Numbered from the stretch's first letter, positions 24,709-34,075 are shown. The stretch: DNA of 53,363 bases from CAYJFK01 sp964369475 (GCA_964369475.1 CAYJFK010000009.1:1-53363), one strand, 5' to 3'. Notes: generated from the sequence alone by a model not told the origin. Translations and numbers: made by a program.

Positions 24709-24881
24709 ATCTTTCTCCGTTTCAACTTTTTTCTCTTTTACTTAAGGGTTTGCAATTATATATCACCCTAACAGATGCATCTGTATTAAGTATATATCTA
24801 TCCTATTATAAACGTCAAAGCTCAATGTTACAAGGGGGTAAAGCTAATTTTAAAAAAACGTATAATTAAACGCAAAAGGGA

Positions 24882-24909
24882 TTGAAATTTGTCGTATATA
24901 TGGTACAAT
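24882..24909 (+). promoter_or_regulatory. Promoter of the XRE regulator gene
   Basis: TTGAAA (24882-24887), 16 bp, TACAAT (24904-24909). A second -10-like TATAAT occurs near 24980. The start codon is at 25026. Confidence 0.5.
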
Positions 24910-25025
24910 AGTAAGATAATACAGATTGTAAAGAAAGATGATAATATTACACTAAAAGGGTAAATTTGATATACATAATGTATAATCAAACCATAGTAAT
25001 ACAAGAAGTAAACAGGAGTAAACAA

Positions 25026-25688
25026 ATGTACACCGAATTACCAAGACTTTTAACGCTACTGCGCAAGGAAAAAGGCTTTAGCCAAAAAGAGGCGGCAACA
25101 GGGCTTGCCATATCGCAGGCGCTGCTGTCGCACTACGAAAAGGGCATAAGAAAGCCGCCCCTCGAGTTTGTCGTGCGTGCCGCCGCCTTCTACGAAGTTA
25201 CGACAGATTATCTTCTCGGCGCTTCCTCCGAACGTGGAACGGCTGCCCTTCCCGAAGTCCCTGAAAAGAGGGAGAGCAGGGGAAATCTATCGCTTACCAT
25301 GAACAAGAAGTACACCATGAGCGCTATAAATGTGCTCTACGGTCTAATGGAGGACGAGCGCTACAAAGAGTTTGCCTCGGAGGCGCAAGATTATATAGCG
25401 ATAGCGATATACAAGACCTTCCGCCATCTATACGGCGGTAATAAAGACAACTTAGACAACTTTTTCTCGCTCCCCGAGCTTGCCTTTTTAGAGGCAGGCA
25501 ATGCCGCACAGCAAATGGGGGAGCTGCGGCTAAAATTGCTCTCGGCTCGTCTTGCCGCAAGACGGGATGTAGCGCCGCCCATAACCTACGACGGAATTAG
25601 AGAGGCCTTCGGACAGGATGCATATGCCTTCTTTAATGTAATAAAAAAGGCAGAGGAAGATATAACCTCGGGCGGTAGGCTCGGATAA
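25026..25688 (+). CDS. XRE-family helix-turn-helix transcriptional regulator
   Basis: 220 residues from ATG 25026, after AGGAGT; an earlier in-frame start at 24966 would be inside the leader. HTH_3 domain (about 5-62): LRKEKGFSQKEAATGLAISQALLSHYEKGIRKPPLEFV, followed by AAFYEVTTDYLLG. The remaining 150 residues are helical without a recognised domain and may sense a signal or dimerise. It is upstream of a B3/B4 protein on the same strand, 72 nt apart. Confidence 0.85.
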   Translation: MYTELPRLLTLLRKEKGFSQKEAATGLAISQALLSHYEKGIRKPPLEFVVRAAAFYEVTTDYLLGASSERGTAALPEVPEKRESRGNLSLTMNKKYTMSAINVLYGLMEDERYKEFASEAQDYIAIAIYKTFRHLYGGNKDNLDNFFSLPELAFLEAGNAAQQMGELRLKLLSARLAARRDVAPPITYDGIREAFGQDAYAFFNVIKKAEEDITSGGRLG

Positions 25689-25760
25689 ATTTTGCGTTAT
25701 CAAAAGTGTGCTACACTTCAGATAAAATTAAACAATAAGATTAAATAGGAGGAGATAGAC

Positions 25761-26456
25761 ATGTCCTTTAAAATTGTACCGGAAGTTTTCGAAAAACTGC
25801 CCGAACTATACATCGGCGCAGTTGTAATAAGGGGGGTCGACAACAAAAAGAGTTACCCCGAGATAGACAGGATGCTCGACGAGGCAATAGAAAATGCCGC
25901 AAAACTGCTCGAGGGCAAAAAGGCAAAGGAGTACGAGAACGTTTTGCCATACAGAGATACATTTACAGAGCTTGGCATGAACCCCAATAAATTCATGCCC
26001 TCGATAGAGGCACTTCTAACACGCATATCCAAGGGCAAGGGTATGCCTCACATAAACCCCGTTGTAGACCTTGGCAACGCAATTTCTTTAAAATACATGC
26101 TACCGCTCGGCGCTCATACAATTGCAGAGGAGGACGAAGAAGTTCGCTTTGCAAGAGAGGGCGACATTTTCACACCATTTGGTGCAGACGAGGCAGAGAG
26201 CCCAGATGTAGGCGAGCTTATATATGCCTGTTCCAACCGTGTAGGCACACGTCGTTGGATTTGGAGGCAGAGCAAAGAGGGCATGATTACAGAGGATAGT
26301 AGCGACATATTCTATCCGATAGACGGTTTTACCTCTAATAAAGAGCAAGTCGACAAAGCCCTTGCAGAGCTTGCCGAGGCGGCCGAGAGAATATTCGGCA
26401 TAAAGCCCTGTGCTGTCGGCGTGTCGAGCAAGGATAGCCCGACCGTAGAGTTCTAA
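25761..26456 (+). CDS. B3/B4 tRNA-binding domain protein (PheT-like editing domain)
   Basis: 231 residues that match the stand-alone B3/B4 domain found in the phenylalanyl-tRNA synthetase beta chain: YRDTFTELGMNPNKFMPSIEALLTRI, INPVVDLGNAISLKYMLPLGA and YACSNRVGTRRW. Stand-alone members may edit mischarged tRNA or bind aminoacyl groups; this is not proven. GGAGGAG precedes the ATG. Confidence 0.85.
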   Translation: MSFKIVPEVFEKLPELYIGAVVIRGVDNKKSYPEIDRMLDEAIENAAKLLEGKKAKEYENVLPYRDTFTELGMNPNKFMPSIEALLTRISKGKGMPHINPVVDLGNAISLKYMLPLGAHTIAEEDEEVRFAREGDIFTPFGADEAESPDVGELIYACSNRVGTRRWIWRQSKEGMITEDSSDIFYPIDGFTSNKEQVDKALAELAEAAERIFGIKPCAVGVSSKDSPTVEF

Positions 26457-26544
26457 TATTTCGCAAAACTTACAATCTCGTGATTGCCAATTTGTTGATA
26501 TGCCGTGTGGGGCTGTCATATATAAAAAATCTGGAGGGTATGTA

Positions 26545-27771
26545 ATGAAAAAGCTAATTTACTGTGGAAAACTGTTTGATTCAAACGACGGTACCGTTAA
26601 AGAAAATATGGCGGTGCTTGTAGAGGGTGACAAGATTATAGAGGTCTCCCCCATGTCGGCATGGGAGGGCAAGGAGACCGAGGGCATGGAAGTTGTTGAC
26701 CTAAAGGGCAAGTTTGTATCCCCCGGCCTTATAGACGCTCATGTACATGCAAGCATGAACGGAGAGCCTGACTATGTTGCAGATGTAACGCTAAAGCATG
26801 TTGCCTCTTTTGCCTATCGTGCATATGCTAATCTATATGCCGATCTAATGGGCGGCTTTACTACCGTGCGCTGTGTCGGCGAGACAGACTATATAGATGT
26901 AGCACTTCGTGACGAGATAGCGGCAGGCAGGGTAGACGGCCCTCGCATTGTCGCATCGGGCAAGGCGCTAACTTCGATGGGCGGCCATGCCGACAGCCAT
27001 TATGCTCCCCATGTTAGCCTAACGAGCGGTATGGGTCTTGTTGTAGACGGCCCCGACGAAGCACGCAAGGCGGCAAGAACGGTTATAAAGCACGGCGCAC
27101 AGTGCATTAAATTTATGTGCACAGGCGGCGTTATGTCGGCAGGTACTACTGTTGGTGCACAGCAGATGACATATGACGAAATGAGAGCAATATGCGAAGT
27201 TGCCGAGATGTACGGCGTTATAACGGCAACTCACGCACACGGCACAAACGGCATGAAAGATGCAATTCGTGCAGGCGTTACTACTGTCGAGCACGGCACA
27301 CTGATGGACGACGAGGCTGTTGATCTAATGGTCAAGCACGGTACATACTTAGTTCCCACACTAATCGCCCCATACATGATAGCGGAAAACGGCATTGCGG
27401 CAGGTATCCCCGAGCACGCAGTTAAAAAGACACATCAGGTCATGGAGCAGCATGTTTGGAGCTTTAAGCAGTGTCTCGATCGTGGCGTTAAAATTTGCTT
27501 TGGAACAGATGCGGCAACTCCCTTTAACTTCCACGGCAAGCAGGGCTTTGAATTTGAGCTTCTAACAAAGAACGGCATGAAACCTGTCGATGCCCTGATC
27601 TCGGCAACATCGACAAATGCAAAAATGATGAACATGTGGGACAAGATCGGCTCTGTCGATGCAGGAAAATTTGCAGACATAGTCGCATACGACGAAAATC
27701 CCTTGGACGATGCTAAGGTATACATGAACCCCGCTTTTGTTATGAAGGGCGGCAAGGTATACAAGGGATAA
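26545..27771 (+). CDS. Metal-dependent amidohydrolase (imidazolonepropionase/Xaa-Pro dipeptidase-like), paralogue 1
   Basis: 408 residues from ATG 26545 after GGAGG. Amidohydrolase barrel: metal-binding LIDAHVHASMNGEPDY, a Lys that may be carbamylated in CIKFMCTGGVMSAGT, His ligands in THAHGTNG and VEHGTL, and metal Asp in CFGTDAATPFNFHGKQ. Relatives hydrolyse Xaa-Pro or similar dipeptides. No signal peptide, so cytosolic. A close paralogue lies at 31093-32319, with two repeat lipoproteins between them. Confidence 0.88.
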   Translation: MKKLIYCGKLFDSNDGTVKENMAVLVEGDKIIEVSPMSAWEGKETEGMEVVDLKGKFVSPGLIDAHVHASMNGEPDYVADVTLKHVASFAYRAYANLYADLMGGFTTVRCVGETDYIDVALRDEIAAGRVDGPRIVASGKALTSMGGHADSHYAPHVSLTSGMGLVVDGPDEARKAARTVIKHGAQCIKFMCTGGVMSAGTTVGAQQMTYDEMRAICEVAEMYGVITATHAHGTNGMKDAIRAGVTTVEHGTLMDDEAVDLMVKHGTYLVPTLIAPYMIAENGIAAGIPEHAVKKTHQVMEQHVWSFKQCLDRGVKICFGTDAATPFNFHGKQGFEFELLTKNGMKPVDALISATSTNAKMMNMWDKIGSVDAGKFADIVAYDENPLDDAKVYMNPAFVMKGGKVYKG

Positions 27772-27772
27772 T

Positions 27773-27786
27773 TTGAGTTAACTCAA
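27773..27786. promoter_or_regulatory. Perfect 14-bp palindrome before the first repeat lipoprotein
   Basis: TTGAGTTAACTCAA, 1 nt after the amidohydrolase stop and 13 nt before the next start. It could be an operator or a small hairpin. The ribosome site GGAAAGGG follows it. Confidence 0.4.
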
Positions 27787-27799
27787 GGAAAGGGACTTT

Positions 27800-29497
27800 A
27801 TGAAACGAACAAAGATCTTTGGGCTTATGGCAATGATAGTCATTACCGCTCTAATGCTTACTGCCTGTTCGGGCGGAACATTCGAGCATATCGGCGCATG
27901 GAGTAACGAAGCCGAGACGACACACTTTGTCTTTAAGGACGACGGCACATATGTATTTGTAAACCCGATAGGAACAGAACAAGGCACATACACTGTAAGT
28001 GGAACCGAGCTGACCTTGACTGCCGAGAGCGGCGCCCAGTCAACAGGGCAGTATCAAGAGGACGAAGTTTTGCTATTTAACAACGTAATGGGCAGATTTG
28101 CGAAAAATGCAAGCTATGTGCTCGACGAGAGCTTATTGTCGGATAGCATCGTCGACAGCGACGATGGCGATGATGTTGGAGATGTAGAGGTCGGCGAAGT
28201 CGTTGACGGTGCAGGCGGCGATAGCGGCATGTCGCTCGACGGTGCATATTATTATGCAAACGATCTCTATTACACATTCTACTCCGATGGTAGGTACGAT
28301 CTGCATGTTATGGGCACAGATTCGAACGGCACATACACTTTTGACGGCACAGACATAATTGTAAGCCAGCCTGATGACGTGACATACACGCTGACATATG
28401 ACGGATCGGACGACACAATGTACGATGAACAGATCGGCTGGTTTTACTCTGAGGCAGTCTACTTTGAAGGTAGCGGCATAACCTTTGACGGCACATGGAC
28501 GGACACTGAAGGCCTATACTCGTATATGCTTATGAATGACGGTTCTTACATATACATTGACGGCAGCGGCACAAAGGACGGCACATACGAGGTAGTCGGA
28601 AAAAAGATAATATTCACAGGCTTTGACGGTACAAGCGAGGCGGCCGACTACGACGAATACGACAGCACATTCTGGTCAGAGACACACGGCGTGTGGTTCT
28701 ACCCCGAAGATTATGAAGTGCCCCCTCCCTCCGACTTAGAAGACAACCGCATGATAGAGGGTACATGGTCAAACAGCGACGGCTCGTACGAGTTAATTCT
28801 AACGAGCGACGGCGGATATACGCTAAATGCCGAAGGTAATATGTCGGAGGGCACATATGTTATGTATGGAGTCGACATTAACTTGATGTCGGATGGCGGC
28901 GAGCAAGACTATGCGCTGTTCGACGAGGCAGACAACTCGATCTTTGTAAATAGCAGCGGAAAGTGGCTCTACACTTACGACGGCACAGAGGAAACTGATG
29001 CGCCGACAGTCGAGGCCAGAACATTCGAGGGTCTGTTTGAAAGCATGTCCCTTGGTCTGTTTGAATTTTACGAGGACGGCACATACATACTAACCGAAAG
29101 TTCAGGCTTTGAGCTCTACGGTAGATACGAACTGTACGATCGTGACATAACGCTCTACGACGAGACAGGAGCTGTTATGTCGACCGGCTCGTTTAACGGC
29201 ATAGAACTCTACCTCGACGAATTTGACACATATGCACACGTAATTAGCGATCCCGATCTCGTCGTTGTTGTAGGCAAGTGGACACATACAGAGCAGAATA
29301 TAACGCTAATCTTCTGGGACGATGGACTTTTTGCCTTTGAAGGGGACGCCGCCTTTGACTACCTATCCCACGGCGGCATGGGCAGTTACAGCGTGGATGG
29401 CGACATTGTTGAACTGTCGACAGAGGTGCTCCTTACAATAAACGGCGATGGCACAATATCAATCCCTGACGTATCGGGACACTTGGTAATGGAATAG
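27800..29497 (+). CDS. Repeat-containing lipoprotein 1 (six GTY beta repeats)
   Basis: 565 residues. Lipobox LMLTAC (Cys23). The mature protein has about six repeats of 75-90 residues, each with the pattern G-x-W/Y...F-x-x-DG-x-Y...G-x-x-x-x-GTY...DG. Examples start at GAWSNEAETT, LDGAYYYAND, FDGTWTDTEG, IEGTWSNSDG, FEGLFESMSL and VVGKWTHTEQ. Such repeats resemble lipocalin-like beta sheets found in Firmicutes lipoproteins of unknown role. Very acidic (many Asp/Glu). It lies between the two amidohydrolase paralogues and is probably attached to the outer face of the membrane. Confidence 0.8.
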   Translation: MKRTKIFGLMAMIVITALMLTACSGGTFEHIGAWSNEAETTHFVFKDDGTYVFVNPIGTEQGTYTVSGTELTLTAESGAQSTGQYQEDEVLLFNNVMGRFAKNASYVLDESLLSDSIVDSDDGDDVGDVEVGEVVDGAGGDSGMSLDGAYYYANDLYYTFYSDGRYDLHVMGTDSNGTYTFDGTDIIVSQPDDVTYTLTYDGSDDTMYDEQIGWFYSEAVYFEGSGITFDGTWTDTEGLYSYMLMNDGSYIYIDGSGTKDGTYEVVGKKIIFTGFDGTSEAADYDEYDSTFWSETHGVWFYPEDYEVPPPSDLEDNRMIEGTWSNSDGSYELILTSDGGYTLNAEGNMSEGTYVMYGVDINLMSDGGEQDYALFDEADNSIFVNSSGKWLYTYDGTEETDAPTVEARTFEGLFESMSLGLFEFYEDGTYILTESSGFELYGRYELYDRDITLYDETGAVMSTGSFNGIELYLDEFDTYAHVISDPDLVVVVGKWTHTEQNITLIFWDDGLFAFEGDAAFDYLSHGGMGSYSVDGDIVELSTEVLLTINGDGTISIPDVSGHLVME

Positions 29498-29531
29498 GTT
29501 TTATAGGCGCTGATCAATTAAGCTGCTAAGA

Positions 29532-29577
29532 TATATCGACTTCGCACGGAGTCAATAGAGTTTGTGCGAAGTCGATA
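29532..29577. repeat. Long perfect inverted repeat between the two repeat lipoproteins
   Basis: 15-bp arms ATATCGACTTCGCAC / GTGCGAAGTCGATAT with a 16-nt loop. There is no T-run after it. It ends a few bases before the GGAGGA ribosome site of the next gene, so it may affect translation or mRNA stability. Confidence 0.75.
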
Positions 29578-29596
29578 TCAATACGGAGGAAATGCT

Positions 29597-31036
29597 ATGA
29601 AAAGAGCTATAAAGTTACTACTAATCCTAACTCTTGCTTTTTTGGCACTACTGCTTTCGGCCTGCTCGGCAGAGGAGGAAAGAATTGAGATTACCGAAGT
29701 GGAAGACAGGCTCGAGGGCAGATGGGCGCTTGATTACGACAACTACTATTTCTTTTACTTAGACGGCACATACAAAAGCCTTGTGGACGGAAATTCCTCT
29801 ATGGGCACATACGAAAAGGGCGACAGCTCGGTTTTATTTACAGAGCACGACGGAACGGAGTTTTTGGCCACCTTTGACGGCGATATAAATACAATGAGCA
29901 TACCCGAGCTTGGCATAATTACCTTTACCGACTCGCCGAGAGGGACATTTCTTGAAGGTATATGGTCTAACGAAGGGCAAACAATGACCTACACATTCTC
30001 CCCTGACGGCAGTTACACGGCAATCGAGAACGGAGTGGAGCATCTTGGCGACTATGTGGCAGACCGTGACGACATAACATTCTACCCCGACGAGGAGTAT
30101 TCCTTTGAAGGCGAGATCGACACGAGCAGTTACACTGTAAAGATATACAAGCACCAAGAAACGCTAATCCCCGAAAATTCTTCGATAATTACCGACAACT
30201 CAATTGATACGGTGACCGTTATTGAAAGCGACACAGAGGTAGTTACAAAGGTGCTTGACGGTACTTGGAGCTATAACGGCGACATGCACTATACCTTTAA
30301 CGCAGACGGCACATACATGCTATCGGTAACGGGAAGCGACACATATGGCACATATACATTTGACGGAGCGACAGTTTTAATAGACGACTCCACGAGCGTG
30401 CTGACCTATGACGAGGCCTTAAACACCTTGCACGATGTCGAGCTTGGTACATTTGAGCCAAATGGCGGAGGTGTAATGTCGGGAGAACCGCCTTTGGGCT
30501 TTGAAGGCCCTGTTACGACGGGCAAGTGGGGTGTTGCAGACGGCAGTGCAACGATAGCACTTTTTGAAGACGGCACATATTACAAAGAGGATGTCACAGG
30601 CTACGGCATATTCGGCACATACGAAAAAGTAGGCTCTGACATCGCTTTCTACGAGGCAGACGGCACTCTTGTTTTGGGGACATATTCATACGACGATAAT
30701 GCATTTAGCCTGTTAGGTTATGACCAGTACGGCGACTTTGTCTACATCAGCGACCCGACAGAGGAGGAGAGAAACATGGCCTCGGGCGAGGGTTTTAGTC
30801 GTAGTTATGTAGACGAAACATATGCAAACTCCGATGAAGGGTACGGCCTAACGCTCGATAGTAGCGGCAACTTTACAATATCCTACGACGATGTAACGGA
30901 CAGTGGCACATATGAGATATATAACGGCTGGATTCTCGTTATGGAGGGCGGTCTGTCTGACTACAGGGGTGAGTATGTCCCAAGCTATGGGCAGATATAT
31001 CTATCGGGATTTTACGGAACCTTTTATCTACAGTAA
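29597..31036 (+). CDS. Repeat-containing lipoprotein 2
   Basis: 479 residues from ATG 29597 (GGAGGA 7 nt upstream; a TTG at 29564 would put the signal peptide inside). Lipobox LLLSAC (Cys23). The mature part carries the same kind of repeats as the preceding gene, about five: LEGRWALDYD, LEGIWSNEGQ, LDGTWSYNGD, TTGKWGVADG and a final DETYANSDEG, each with DGTY and GTY. Paralogous to lipoprotein 1 with fewer repeats. Function unknown. Confidence 0.8.
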   Translation: MKRAIKLLLILTLAFLALLLSACSAEEERIEITEVEDRLEGRWALDYDNYYFFYLDGTYKSLVDGNSSMGTYEKGDSSVLFTEHDGTEFLATFDGDINTMSIPELGIITFTDSPRGTFLEGIWSNEGQTMTYTFSPDGSYTAIENGVEHLGDYVADRDDITFYPDEEYSFEGEIDTSSYTVKIYKHQETLIPENSSIITDNSIDTVTVIESDTEVVTKVLDGTWSYNGDMHYTFNADGTYMLSVTGSDTYGTYTFDGATVLIDDSTSVLTYDEALNTLHDVELGTFEPNGGGVMSGEPPLGFEGPVTTGKWGVADGSATIALFEDGTYYKEDVTGYGIFGTYEKVGSDIAFYEADGTLVLGTYSYDDNAFSLLGYDQYGDFVYISDPTEEERNMASGEGFSRSYVDETYANSDEGYGLTLDSSGNFTISYDDVTDSGTYEIYNGWILVMEGGLSDYRGEYVPSYGQIYLSGFYGTFYLQ

Positions 31037-31092
31037 AAACATATAAAACGGTTATAAGCAAAAACAATATATAATAAAGGGAGAGGGAAAAA

Positions 31093-32319
31093 ATGAAAAA
31101 GCTAATCTACTGCGGAAAAATGTTTGATTCAAAGGACGGAACTGTAAAGGAAAACATGGCAATTCTTGTAGACGGCCAGCGCATCGAAGAAGTATCCCCC
31201 AAGGCGGCATGGGACGGCAAACCGACAGAAGGTCTTGAAGTTATCGACCTATCGGACAAGTTTGTAACACCCGGGCTAATAGATGCTCACGTCCATCTAA
31301 CAATGAACGGCGAGCCTGACTATACAAAGGATCTAACGCTAAAACACGCAACATCCTTTGCATACCGTGCACTTGCAAATGCACAGGCAGACCTCATGGG
31401 CGGTTTTACAACTGTACGTGCACTTGGCGATATGGACTACATAGACGTAGCACTTCGTGACGAGATAGCGGCAGGCAGAGTTTGCGGCCCTCGCATTGTT
31501 GCCTCGGGTCACTGCATCGGCTCGACAGGCGGCCATGCTGACAGTCATTACGCTCCTCATGTGTCGGTCTCGAGTCAGATGGGTCTCATCGTAGACAGCC
31601 CCGACGAAGCTCGCAAAGCGGCGAGATACAACATAAAGCACGGCGTAGACTGCCTAAAGTTCATGGCGACAGGCGGTGTTATGTCGCTTGGTACTACTGT
31701 CGGCGCACAGCAGCTAACATTTGACGAAATTCGTGCAATAGTCGAGATCGCCGAGATGTACGGTGTTATCACTTCGACCCATGCACACGGCACAAACGGC
31801 ATTAAAGCGGCTGTAAAAGCAGGTGTTACCTCTGTCGAGCACGGCATGATCTTAGACGAGGAAGCTGTCGACATGATGGTGGAAAAGGGCACATACCTTG
31901 TTCCGACAATTATTGCCGCTCACCAGATCGTAGAAAACGGCATTGCAGCAGGCATCCCTCCCTTCATGGTAGACAAGGCAAAGCAGGTATTAGAGCGTCA
32001 CGAGTGGGGCTTTAGACGCTCTATGGAGTACGGAGTTAAGATTTGCTTCGGTACAGACGCTGCAACCCCCTACAACTACCACGGCAAGCAGGCATACGAG
32101 TTTGAGCTAATGGAGAGCTTTGGCATGAGTGCAGACAAGTCTCTAATGGCGGCAACTTCGACAAATGCAAAGATGATGAACAAGTGGAACGACATAGGCT
32201 CGATAGAGGCAGGCAAGTATGCCGACATCGTAGCATTTGACGGCGAGCCACTAAAGAACACAAAGGAATTTATGAATGTCTCCTTCGTAATGAAGGGCGG
32301 CGAGGTCTACAAGAAATAG
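31093..32319 (+). CDS. Metal-dependent amidohydrolase, paralogue 2
   Basis: 408 residues, same length and gap-free layout as the gene at 26545. Shares KKLIYCGK-FDS-DGTVKENMA, LIDAHVH-TMNGEPDY, LKFMATGGVMSLGTTVGAQQ, THAHGTNGIKAAVKAG, SVEHGM and CFGTDAATPYNYHGKQ. All metal ligands of paralogue 1 are kept. Changes concentrate in surface and cap positions, so substrate choice may differ. GAGAGGG precedes the ATG. A hairpin terminator follows that is duplicated around a MITE-like element. Confidence 0.88.
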   Translation: MKKLIYCGKMFDSKDGTVKENMAILVDGQRIEEVSPKAAWDGKPTEGLEVIDLSDKFVTPGLIDAHVHLTMNGEPDYTKDLTLKHATSFAYRALANAQADLMGGFTTVRALGDMDYIDVALRDEIAAGRVCGPRIVASGHCIGSTGGHADSHYAPHVSVSSQMGLIVDSPDEARKAARYNIKHGVDCLKFMATGGVMSLGTTVGAQQLTFDEIRAIVEIAEMYGVITSTHAHGTNGIKAAVKAGVTSVEHGMILDEEAVDMMVEKGTYLVPTIIAAHQIVENGIAAGIPPFMVDKAKQVLERHEWGFRRSMEYGVKICFGTDAATPYNYHGKQAYEFELMESFGMSADKSLMAATSTNAKMMNKWNDIGSIEAGKYADIVAFDGEPLKNTKEFMNVSFVMKGGEVYKK

Positions 32320-32323
32320 GTTT

Positions 32324-32352
32324 TATTCCGCCACCTCTTTTGAGGTGGCGGA
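32324..32352 (+). repeat. Left copy of duplicated terminator hairpin (amidohydrolase 2)
   Basis: TCCGCCACCTC-TTTT-GAGGTGGCGGA. The same 29 bp recurs at 32511-32539. Here ATT and then the element follow in place of a T-run. Confidence 0.9.
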
Positions 32353-32355
32353 ATT

Positions 32356-32510
32356 CAGACTGGAGAAAAACTCAAGCCCCTTCGGAAGGAGGGGGAGCGG
32401 CGAGGGGGCACCATTAGGGTGACGTCACGCGTTAAATTCCCGCCCCGAGGGCGTTAAAATCAGCTTTAGCTGATTTCTCAGCTTGGAGAAAACACTTTTT
32501 CTCCAAGCTG
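32356..32510 (+). mobile_element. MITE-like terminator-associated element, copy C
   Basis: 155 bp, same ends (CAGACTGGAGAAAAA ... TTTTTCTCCAAGCTG) and the same internal order as copy A. The GGCACC-ATTA-GGGTG hairpin is partly altered to GGTGACGTCACGCG. The AAATCAGC and CTTGGAG hairpins are intact. It lies between 29-bp identical hairpins. No coding capacity. Confidence 0.85.
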
Positions 32511-32547
32511 TATTCCGCCACCTCTTTTGAGGTGGCGGAGTTTTTTT
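32511..32547 (+). terminator. Intrinsic terminator of amidohydrolase 2 (right hairpin copy)
   Basis: Same 29-bp dyad as 32324-32352, followed by GTTTTTTT. The next 110 bases are AT-rich with the ribosome site of the following gene at their end. Confidence 0.85.
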
Positions 32548-32659
32548 ATGTCGACTAAACAAGGCGAGCTTGTCGGCAAATTTTGCGAAGATCTCTTTAT
32601 ATTTAAACAAATCGTGTCATAATTTTATTATAGGAAAAGACGGGGAGGTGCGTTTAAAG

Positions 32660-33562
32660 ATGTTTATTCCAAACATAGGAAATCAAAGCATTTTGCGACC
32701 GCAAACAGACAAATTAGGCCTTCAAAATATAGTGGGTCAAATTAACGCAAACTTAGAAGTAAAGGCAAAGAGCGACACGCTTGAGATAAGCAGAGAGGTG
32801 CTCGACTACCTAAAGAATCAAGCCGAAGCCAAAGCGGAAAAAGGGGAGGCTGCCGATGGGTACACCAAGTATCCACCCGATATGTTTACAAAGGAACAGT
32901 GGGCGGAAAATTCCATTATGGAACAGAGAAACGGAGTTGAAACGATTTCCGACATAGTAGACCACGCAAAATCAAAGTTAGAGTTTACCATGTCCAAAAT
33001 ATCCGAGCTCGAAAACTTCCTAAACGGCAGCACCTCCCACAGCGACCCGCACATGACGAGGGAGATAGCAGAGGCACATCTATATAATTATAGAGAGAGC
33101 ATCGAGACAGATTATACCGCTGTAATAGAGCAACATCTTGGAACGCACCGTTATTTTACGGAAGAATACGACGAGCTTTCGGGCGGTATTGCATCACAGG
33201 TAACAGAGAATAAGCTAAGTGGGATAACTGCTCAGTCTCTCGGACTTGCAAATATACAGGGCGGTGCAAGCGATATAATGAAAGCCCTTGAAAAGGCCTC
33301 TGATATATTGGCCGAAAAAGCAAAAGAGATCGAAGATGCTTTTTACGAGCTGACAGGAAAAGAAGATTTTCCAAGGGAAGTGAGAAGCCGCTCTATTTTT
33401 GACGGAAACAGTTCCTTGTCCTTCTTTGAGTCGCAAATGGAAAAAGGCTACATGATTGCAAGTGCCAACTTGCAGTTTGACGGGCAGGTGCTCGATGTTC
33501 AGCTGTCGTCGGTAGAAGAACTTCAAGTTTATCGGGGCGATCTTGGCAAAGGCTTAGAGTAG
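32660..33562 (+). CDS. Hypothetical helical protein
   Basis: 300 residues from ATG 32660, 11 nt after GGAGG; an upstream in-frame start at 32570 adds an unlikely leader. No signal peptide or membrane segment. Mostly helical and charged. The segment SLGLANIQGGASDIMKALEKASDILAEKAKEIEDAF loosely recalls flagellin or phage structural C-terminal helices, too weakly for a call. It precedes trmO by 52 nt on the same strand. Function unknown. Confidence 0.7.
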   Translation: MFIPNIGNQSILRPQTDKLGLQNIVGQINANLEVKAKSDTLEISREVLDYLKNQAEAKAEKGEAADGYTKYPPDMFTKEQWAENSIMEQRNGVETISDIVDHAKSKLEFTMSKISELENFLNGSTSHSDPHMTREIAEAHLYNYRESIETDYTAVIEQHLGTHRYFTEEYDELSGGIASQVTENKLSGITAQSLGLANIQGGASDIMKALEKASDILAEKAKEIEDAFYELTGKEDFPREVRSRSIFDGNSSLSFFESQMEKGYMIASANLQFDGQVLDVQLSSVEELQVYRGDLGKGLE

Positions 33563-33614
33563 TATAATGCGAAAAATATATCTATAAAGAGATATTATAA
33601 TGGGGAGAGATATA

Positions 33615-34016
33615 ATGAACGAGCTGCTCTTTATCGGAGAAATTGAAACTCCGTACAACACTCTTGAAGAATGCCCTCACAATATACAAAAGGGTGGACC
33701 GCTTTGTAGAATAAAGCTCTTCGACAACTATAAAGTCGGGCTATTCGGCCTTGAAAAAGGGCAAAAAATAGTCGTAATATACTGGCTGTACGGCATAGAC
33801 CGCACGGCCTCGGTCGGCATGTCTCACCATATGTCGGGGCAGTTCGGTACATTTGCAAAGAGAACTCCCATTAGACCAAATCCAATGGGGCTTGCAGTGC
33901 TCGATATAGAGGATATAGACGAGAGCACAATAACGGTGCGTGGCATGGACTGCCTAAACGGAACAAAACTGCTCGATATAAAGCCTGCTATTTATGAAGA
34001 AGTAGGCATGAAGTAA
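33615..34016 (+). CDS. trmO: tRNA-Thr (N6-t6A37) methyltransferase-type TsaA/TrmO domain protein
   Basis: 133 residues from ATG 33615, after GGGGAG; the ATG at 33600 precedes that site. SAM-dependent TrmO beta-barrel: IGEIETPYNT near the start, WLYGIDRT, and the signature FAKRTPIRPNPMGLAVLDI. It would methylate t6A37 of tRNA-Thr. TsaD, which helps make t6A, is encoded 4.5 kb downstream. Short members of the family may lack the C-terminal extension of E. coli TrmO. Confidence 0.85.
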   Translation: MNELLFIGEIETPYNTLEECPHNIQKGGPLCRIKLFDNYKVGLFGLEKGQKIVVIYWLYGIDRTASVGMSHHMSGQFGTFAKRTPIRPNPMGLAVLDIEDIDESTITVRGMDCLNGTKLLDIKPAIYEEVGMK

Positions 34017-34075
34017 GAGGCTTGGCTTTGCCGATATAGGAGATTTTGCTGTATTGGCATCATAAAAACAAACTC

